64,000 nt of DNA from Onthophagus taurus (lineage: Eukaryota; Arthropoda; Insecta; Coleoptera; Scarabaeidae), in contig NC_091966.1 of assembly GCF_036711975.1 (NCBI RefSeq), forward strand, positions 8,811,501 through 8,875,500. Direction: 5' to 3'. This document shows positions 58,701 through 64,000 of the stretch, piece by piece. The notes beneath the pieces were generated by a model. It saw only the letters and a list, made by a program, of their open reading frames with translations. It made no database searches and was not told the DNA's origin. Positions within the stretch are counted from its first letter, which is position 1; each line of letters starts with the position of its first letter. A program made the position numbers and the translations under genes.

Positions 58701-61700
58701 CTCCTTAACTTCGCGCTCATTATTATAAATTATGCAATGAAATGATATGAAATCAGGAAACAGTTCATTTTATTTGCAAAGGGGTAAAAATCCATGATTT
58801 CCACCAATCAATTCTTTTTTCGGCAAATGACATAAAAGTTGCCATCATATCTGGACCTCGCGTTTTCCGCGTTTATGAAGTATTGTTAAAAATTAGTTAA
58901 GTATCAACGATATCTGTTGACTCGTCAAACTCCAACGAAAGAAACGGCAACTTTGTATGTCATCTTCAAATTGTCGTGTTGCATTTTTATTCATATCTTC
59001 AATACGACGAGTTACAGTTCTGCAGTTGGAAATTTCTCGCTGCCCTCAAAAAAAGCTTCCTTAAAAATTCACGATAAGGCTTTCTATGTTTTGCCAAAAC
59101 GTTTGTTAAGATATAATAGTTATGATAGCCTGTTATCGATCATTGTCATAATTTTCTGCAACATTTTTAGTACAAAGTGAAAACAAGTCTCTGTCGCAAT
59201 GAAATGTATTCATTTGCCTAATGAACAACAATATTCGTTATTTAATGAACAGTTTTCATTGTGTAATGAACAATTTTAATTGTTTAATGAACCATATTTA
59301 CTATTTAATAAAAAAAATTTCCTTAATAGAATGAAACTAATCTTTGTCTTAATGAATTATTTTTCTTTATTCAATGAATGAATTCATTAACATAGTGAAA
59401 TTGTTTCATTGTACCAATGAAGTGGTCTTCATTAATACAATGTAAGTACTACTGTGTTTTCTGATGTATATTAGGAAATAACATGTAGTTCCAAAATTTA
59501 TCTGTTTCTCATTGTTGTCATTATAATTACTTGAATGACTACTATAAGAAAAGACCAAAGTTTCAAGACTACATCTATACGAGTCACAAAAAAACGCTAC
59601 TCGACCGTGATAGTTTTTGACAAGGTATAATTTTGTGTGAAATCAGCAGAATAATTTATTTATATACTATTTCACGTTATTGTTATAAAGATAAAGCAAA
59701 AATTTTGAAGCAGAGTTGGTTATCTGTTACTGAAAAGTATCAAATCTAAATTCTTCTTCCTGTATGTTTTCATTGGTGGTGGCACTAAATTTTTATTGCT
59801 GGTTGAACACATGGCAAGGTTGCTGCGATATTAAAGTTTTTAGCTTCATCTATTGATATATCGTTAAAATTATCATTTGATATTAAGGAGTTTATAGAAG
59901 ATGCATTCGTAGAATAATGAACCCGAATGACATGTCTTTTAAAAGAAGCTAAATTTTGAAAACCCAGACTACATTCCACCTGAATGTGAAATTTGAGTTT
60001 GATTATGAAAACGTTTGAAATGGTTACTTAGAGATTGCATAACATAACATAAAGCATAACATGTTTGTTAATTTGAAAAGGTTGTTTTGTACCTAATTTC
60101 AATTTCAAAAAAAAATATTTTGCAATTAGTTCAATAGGTAAAGCTACCTATACAAGCTCAAAAAAAGCGAAAAGGGTTAGATAGCTATTTTTGTCTTACC
60201 TGTAGACACTATATATTTTTGGAAAAATACACACTTCTTCACTCAAATGATCACTGATACAGATGCCACAATGCGATTAGTTCACCTGATCTATGGTTAT
60301 AATATGTTATAAATAGCGCAGTGGTCTGACGATAAAGAAATCGCTCACTTAAATTCGCGGAATACGGCGGTGTAGCCAGTGCCATCATATTATGAATAAC
60401 ATATTTTTCAGTGTCCATAAGTGTCAAGATACGGGGTTTAATCAAAACATCATAACATTGAGGTTTATTGTATCATTTAATACACGACATCTCTCAATAT
60501 CATCCCAGTTATCTCTCAGAATAAAGCCTAACACCTATAAATCCTTCCAACATAATCTTTTTGGTCATGATAGTTTTTAACATCGTCCCGAATAATCTAG
60601 AATATCGTTCCTGGCCTCCTCAATCCCTCTACAGCATTACTATTAGCTTCCCACGTAATCACTGATATATTTCAAAATTATCCCAACATCAACATTTACC
60701 CCACAATCTATCGTGATCGTTTTTGATATCGCTAAACATTGTTTACGGTATCTCTCAACATCGTTTATAACATCAAATTAGTTCATGATCTTACCCGTGT
60801 CTCATCATCTTTACTAATAGCTATAAACATCGTTTTTTAAATATCTGAACATCCTTAACAATCTCAAACATTATCTACCTATGGTATCAAAATCGTTCGT
60901 CACATATCTAAACATAGTTCCATCACTCAACACAATCGTAGCCTCTCTCTGAAGAAATTTGTTATTTCTCATCATCTATTAACATCGTCCTTGGTATCCT
61001 TGAATATCAGGTCTAGCCTTCGTCAACAGCATCTATAACAGTGGTGTCCACTAATTTTTGATCAAGATCGACTTTTTATATAAATGTCTTGCCAAGATCG
61101 ACCGAAGGGTTTAAAATCGCTTTTAGTTTATGAGTTATGATTGAGTTCATTTTCGAAAGTCAACAACTTTGATGTTTAATCGATTTAGAGCTTATAAATA
61201 AAAAATGGTAATAATTGAGTTCAATCTTTTTATGGATCTAGTCTTTATGGTCCACTACTAAGGTTTTATGTATAAAAAATATTTCCCCGTCGCTTTTATT
61301 TTATAAGTTATGATTGAGTTAATTTTCCGAAATCAACAATTTTGATGTTTAATCGATTTAGAGCTTATACATAAAAATGGTAATAATTGGGTTCAATCTT
61401 GTTATGGATCTAGTCTTTATCGCCCATTACTAAGGTTTTATGTATAAAAAGTATTTCCCCATTGCTTTTACTTTTAGAGTTATGATTGAGTTAATTTTCG
61501 AAAATCAAGAATTTTGATGTTTAATCGATTTATAGCTTATAAATAAAAAATGGTAATAATTGGGTTCAATCTTGTTATGAATATAGTCTTTATGGTCCAT
61601 TACTAAGGTTTTATGTATAAAAAGTTTTTCCCCATCGCTTTTAGTTTTTGAGTTATTATTGAGTTAATTTTCGAAAATCAACAATTTTGATGTTTAATCG

Positions 61701-64000
61701 ATTTAGAACTTGTAAATAAAAAATAGTAATAATTGGGTTCAATCTTGTTATGGATTTAGTCTTTATGGTCCATTACTAAGGTTTTATGTATAAAAAGTAT
61801 TTCCCCATTGCTTTTACTTTTAGAGTTATGATTGAGTTAATTTTCGAAAATCAAGAATTTTGATGTTTAATCGATTTATAGCTTATAAATAAAAAATAGT
61901 AATAATTGGGTTCAATCTTTTTATGGATCTAGTCTTTATGGTCCATTACTAAGGTTTTATGTATAAAAAATATTTCCCCATCGCTTTTAGTTTATGAGTT
62001 ATGATTGAGTTGATTTTCGAAAATGAACAATTTTGATGTTTAATCGATTTAGAGCTTATAAATAAAAAATGGTAATAATTGGGTTCACTCTTGTTATGAA
62101 TATAGTCTTTATGGTCCATTACTAAGGTTTTATGTATAAAAAGTTTTTCCCCATCGCTTTTAGTTTTTAAGTTATTATTGAGTTAATTTTCGAAAATCAA
62201 CAATTTTGATGTTTAATCGATTTAGAGCTTGTAAATAAAAAATAGTAATAATTGGGTTCAATCTTGTTATGGATTTAGTCTTTATGGTCCATTACTAAGG
62301 TTTTATGTATAAAAAGTATTTCCCCATCGCTTTTAGTTTTTGAGTTATGATTGAGTTAATTTTCGGAAATCAAGAATTTTGATGTTTAATCGATTTGTAG
62401 CTTATAAATAAAAAATAGTAATAATTGGGTTCAATCTTTTTATGGATCTAGTCTTTATGGTCCATTACTAAGGTTTTATGTATAAAAAATATTTCCCCAT
62501 CGCTTTTAGTTTATGAGTTAGGATTGAGTTAATTTTCGAAAATCAACAATGTTGACGTTTAATCGATTTAGAGCAGTGGTCTCCACTAATTTTTGATCAA
62601 AATTGACTTTTTATATAAATGTCTTGCCAAGATCGACCGAAGGGTTTAAAGTAACCTTCCTTTTTTTTCCTCTGAGGCCCAGATATAAATATTTCAGATT
62701 CATGATTTTCTTGGCGATCGACTCAAAACTGCTTTGCGATCGACGTTATGGACACCACTGATCTATAATATGGCGCCCCTAAACATCTTTGCTAAAATCG
62801 TACATCTTTCCTGATATTATATCATGATATCTCTAATCATCTATTTTTCAATATTGTTCTTCACCGGCATACTTTATATTCTAGTCTATATTGGTCTTAA
62901 AGACATGTGACATGCTTATAACCACAGTCCAAAATTTGGCCAGACAAGCTGGTTTCAGGAAACACTATAGTTGTGCTTCCGCGTTGTTTGATCTAAATGG
63001 TGTCATCTTTAGGTTTCTTGATAAGTGAACTCAAAAACTTCAAGAATTAATAAATCATGATCTGTTGTTATTAAAATTGTGTTACAAATGAATTAGTAGT
63101 ATTAGTAGGTTCTGCAGCCTAACTGCCATGAATTGGTGATTTTCATTGATGGACTTTTTGCACCCTGAAAATTCTTTATGATGCACTTATTTGATTTATT
63201 TTCAATTAATATATCTTATGGTTCAAAGACTCAATGCAAAATTTTATTAATTAAAATTATTGTTTCAATTTTTATTAATTTTTATTATTTTTTTAAAAGG
63301 GTGTGGTGGAATATTACGTAAAATGGAAAGGTTGGGGTCCAAAACACAATACTTGGGAACCAGAAGAAAATATTTTAGACGTTCGCTTGATAGATTTATA
63401 CGAACGTTCACAAAGAAATGAAGGCGCCAAACGAGGTCCTAAAAGAAAACATCCGGATCGTTCTCAAACGACAGAAGAAGAAGTTCGACAAAGTGGTGAA
63501 GAAAGTCAAGATGAATCTACGCATTCTGTTAAAAAATCACCAGAATTACCAGCTTTAGAAGACGACGATACTCGCGTTGACGAAGATTTGGATACTCAAG
63601 ATGCAAAATCTGTTGATACAGATAACGAAAATAATAGTTCGAGTAGTGAAGATCGAAGACCAATTTTGGAGCGCTTAGAACCAACTAAACGTAAAGCGGA
63701 AGTTTTATCGAAAGAATCCGGTAAAACGGGGATTAAAATAACGACGAGTCCGACGGTTAGTAGTCCTCCACCTTTGAAAATCTCTAAGATTCATAAGGAA
63801 GAGGAGGATGCTTCAAATTTAGCGGTTTTACCAGCTACGACACCTAAATCTAACGCTGATAAAAAACCGAATGCTTTAGAAGGCTCTTTACCACATAGTA
63901 CACTAAAAGAACCTGCTTCTCCAAAACCAATCGCTTCTAGAACAAACGATAAACAACAAGAGAAAAAACCAGAAGTTAAACATAAAAATACCAGCCATAA
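55780..64000 (+). CDS. Pc: Polycomb (CBX) chromodomain protein, first two exons, runs off window
   Basis: Exon 1 (55780-55842) encodes [20 protein letters not shown] plus Lys. After a 7.46-kb phase-0 intron, exon 2 begins at 63300 (after ttttaaaag) with [13 protein letters not shown]. The chromodomain spans about residues 7-60. The H3K27me3 aromatic cage residues Tyr8, Trp30 and Trp33 are all present, and [20 protein letters not shown] matches animal Polycomb/CBX proteins. After it come a basic stretch ([11 protein letters not shown]), acidic and Ser-rich low-complexity sequence, and [18 protein letters not shown]. Polycomb reads H3K27me3 within PRC1 to keep developmental genes silent. The C-terminal Pc box is not reached, as 233 codons of exon 2 are still open at the window edge. 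The intron holds a hAT relic, Penelope-like and LINE scraps and the second hAT composite. Confidence 0.93.
56800..57240. repeat. degenerate aatatcttcaacaat / acatcgcttctgac repeat in the Pc intron
   Basis: Imperfect copies of a unit of roughly 25-30 bp built on words like acatcg(c/t)ttctgacata and tctcaacaa. Similar material resumes at 57600-57730, 60460-61030 and 62770-62870, so an old array seems to have been split by later insertions. Confidence 0.5.
57280..57540 (-). mobile_element. Penelope-like reverse transcriptase fragment
   Basis: The minus strand encodes [40 protein letters not shown] and then FVI. This matches the MGSPLSP..A...M...E.....P....W.RYVDDTF block of Penelope-like RTs, including both catalytic Asp. 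Flanking parts are absent. Confidence 0.65.
57917..59175 (-). mobile_element. hAT transposase relic (ZBED/SCAND3-like)
   Basis: On the minus strand, reading from high to low coordinates: [35 protein letters not shown] (the first catalytic Asp region), [37 protein letters not shown], then an intact C-terminal frame (58255-57920) with [20 protein letters not shown] and [19 protein letters not shown], the hAT dimerisation domain. The N-terminal zinc finger is missing and the upstream part has stops and frame changes. Whether this transposase relates to the CAGTGG-ended composites in the window is unknown. Confidence 0.75.
59215..59450. repeat. degenerate tandem repeat, tttaatgaacaattttcatt type
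   Basis: About eight imperfect units of 25-30 bp such as gtttaatgaacaattttcat. AT-rich, non-coding, in the Pc intron. Confidence 0.6.
59785..59979 (-). pseudogene. C2H2 zinc-finger-like fragment
   Basis: Encodes [20 protein letters not shown] followed by HYST, a single degenerate C2H2-type finger (C...F....F.RH...H) followed by a Ser/Asn-rich stretch. Probably part of a mobile element or a retrocopy; no adjacent coding exons found. Confidence 0.35.
60460..61038. repeat. degenerate atctctcaacatcgtt repeat in the Pc intron
   Basis: Units of about 25-30 bp around words such as tatctctcaacatcgtttat, catcgttcctggcctc and aacatcgttttttaaatatc. It continues the pattern of 56800-57240. The hAT composite 2 is inserted in it, its left duplication ATCTATAA at 61031-61038 lying within this repeat. 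Confidence 0.5.
61039..62760. mobile_element. composite hAT-type element 2: partial MITE, 173-bp array, MITE
   Basis: Flanked by the 8-bp duplication ATCTATAA (61031-61038 and 62761-62768). Terminal inverted repeat CAGTGGTGTCCA at the left (61039-61050) and TGGACACCACTG at the right (62749-62760). The left module (61039 to about 61112) is a partial MITE (ACTAATTTTTGATCAAGATC and onward); the right module (62574-62760) is complete, starting CAGTGGTCTCC. The array between is the reverse complement of that in composite 1. The structure is the same as composite 1 in inverted orientation, and the duplication sequences differ, so these are two separate insertions. Confidence 0.88.
61113..62573. repeat. 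tandem array, 173-bp unit, about 8 copies, inverted relative to the first array
   Basis: Same unit as 51788-54720 read from the other strand: atgattgagttaattttcga, aatcaacaattttgatgttt, aatcgatttagagcttataa, ataattgggttcaatcttgt and ccattactaaggttttatgt. The unit pair at about 61430-61760 reappears nearly unchanged at 61780-62290, so a block of two or more units was duplicated. Confidence 0.92.
62925..63050 (+). mobile_element. LINE reverse transcriptase scrap
   Basis: Encodes [20 protein letters not shown], resembling the QxGFRxxxSCxxAL block of LINE RTs. About 100 bp, in the Pc intron. Weak. Confidence 0.35.

Overview
The window is insect genomic DNA, AT-rich, with short spliced genes separated by transposon debris. 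A beetle is a reasonable guess from the overall style, but nothing seen here proves the order. Host genes recognised: the 5' part of a GH18 chitinase (1-627, minus strand); twelve secreted lipases of the pancreatic-lipase/phospholipase A1 family (7.2-51.3 kb), called LipA to LipL here; a visual-type opsin (18.1-23.4 kb); and the first two exons of the chromodomain gene Polycomb (55.8-64.0 kb, running off the window).

The lipases form one tandem family. Orientation is A+ B- C+ D+ E+ F+ G+ then H- I- J- K- L-, so E-G and H-L are two convergent blocks meeting tail to tail near 34.7 kb. Every spliced model gives a clean reading frame of 283-315 residues. All twelve share a phase-1 intron just before the final exon, which carries the catalytic His. 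An intron after the signal peptide and another after the GxSxG exon are present in some members and absent in others. The set splits into A-D (HGA or HGL where most family members have HGW) and E-L (HGW). LipL has Cys in place of the catalytic Ser. LipH and LipI are recent duplicates whose 3' halves look homogenised by gene conversion. The proteins are predicted to be secreted; gut digestion is a likely role for many insect members, but the substrate cannot be read from the sequence.

The rest is mobile-element material: a Harbinger element nested in a mariner remnant (2.0-3.1 kb); a Penelope-like element split by a 748-bp foldback MITE (4.1-6.6 kb); several truncated LINEs (9.1-11.4, 15.6-16.6, 31.2-31.6, 36.4-37.4, 47.4-48.3 kb); a second, internally deleted Harbinger with a MADF-type partner ORF (38.1-39.4 kb); a hAT transposase relic in the Polycomb intron; and smaller MITEs.

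The most unusual structures are two composite hAT-type elements (51.6-54.9 kb and 61.0-62.8 kb, opposite orientations). Each is bounded by its own 8-bp target-site duplication and is built as MITE module, tandem array of a 173-bp unit, MITE module. They suggest that a satellite-like array has been carried to new sites by hAT ends. Other tandem repeats fill most of the 3.95-kb opsin intron (unit about 41 bp) and lie at 25.5-26.9, 39.4-39.9 and in the Polycomb intron. No rRNA, tRNA or CRISPR was seen.
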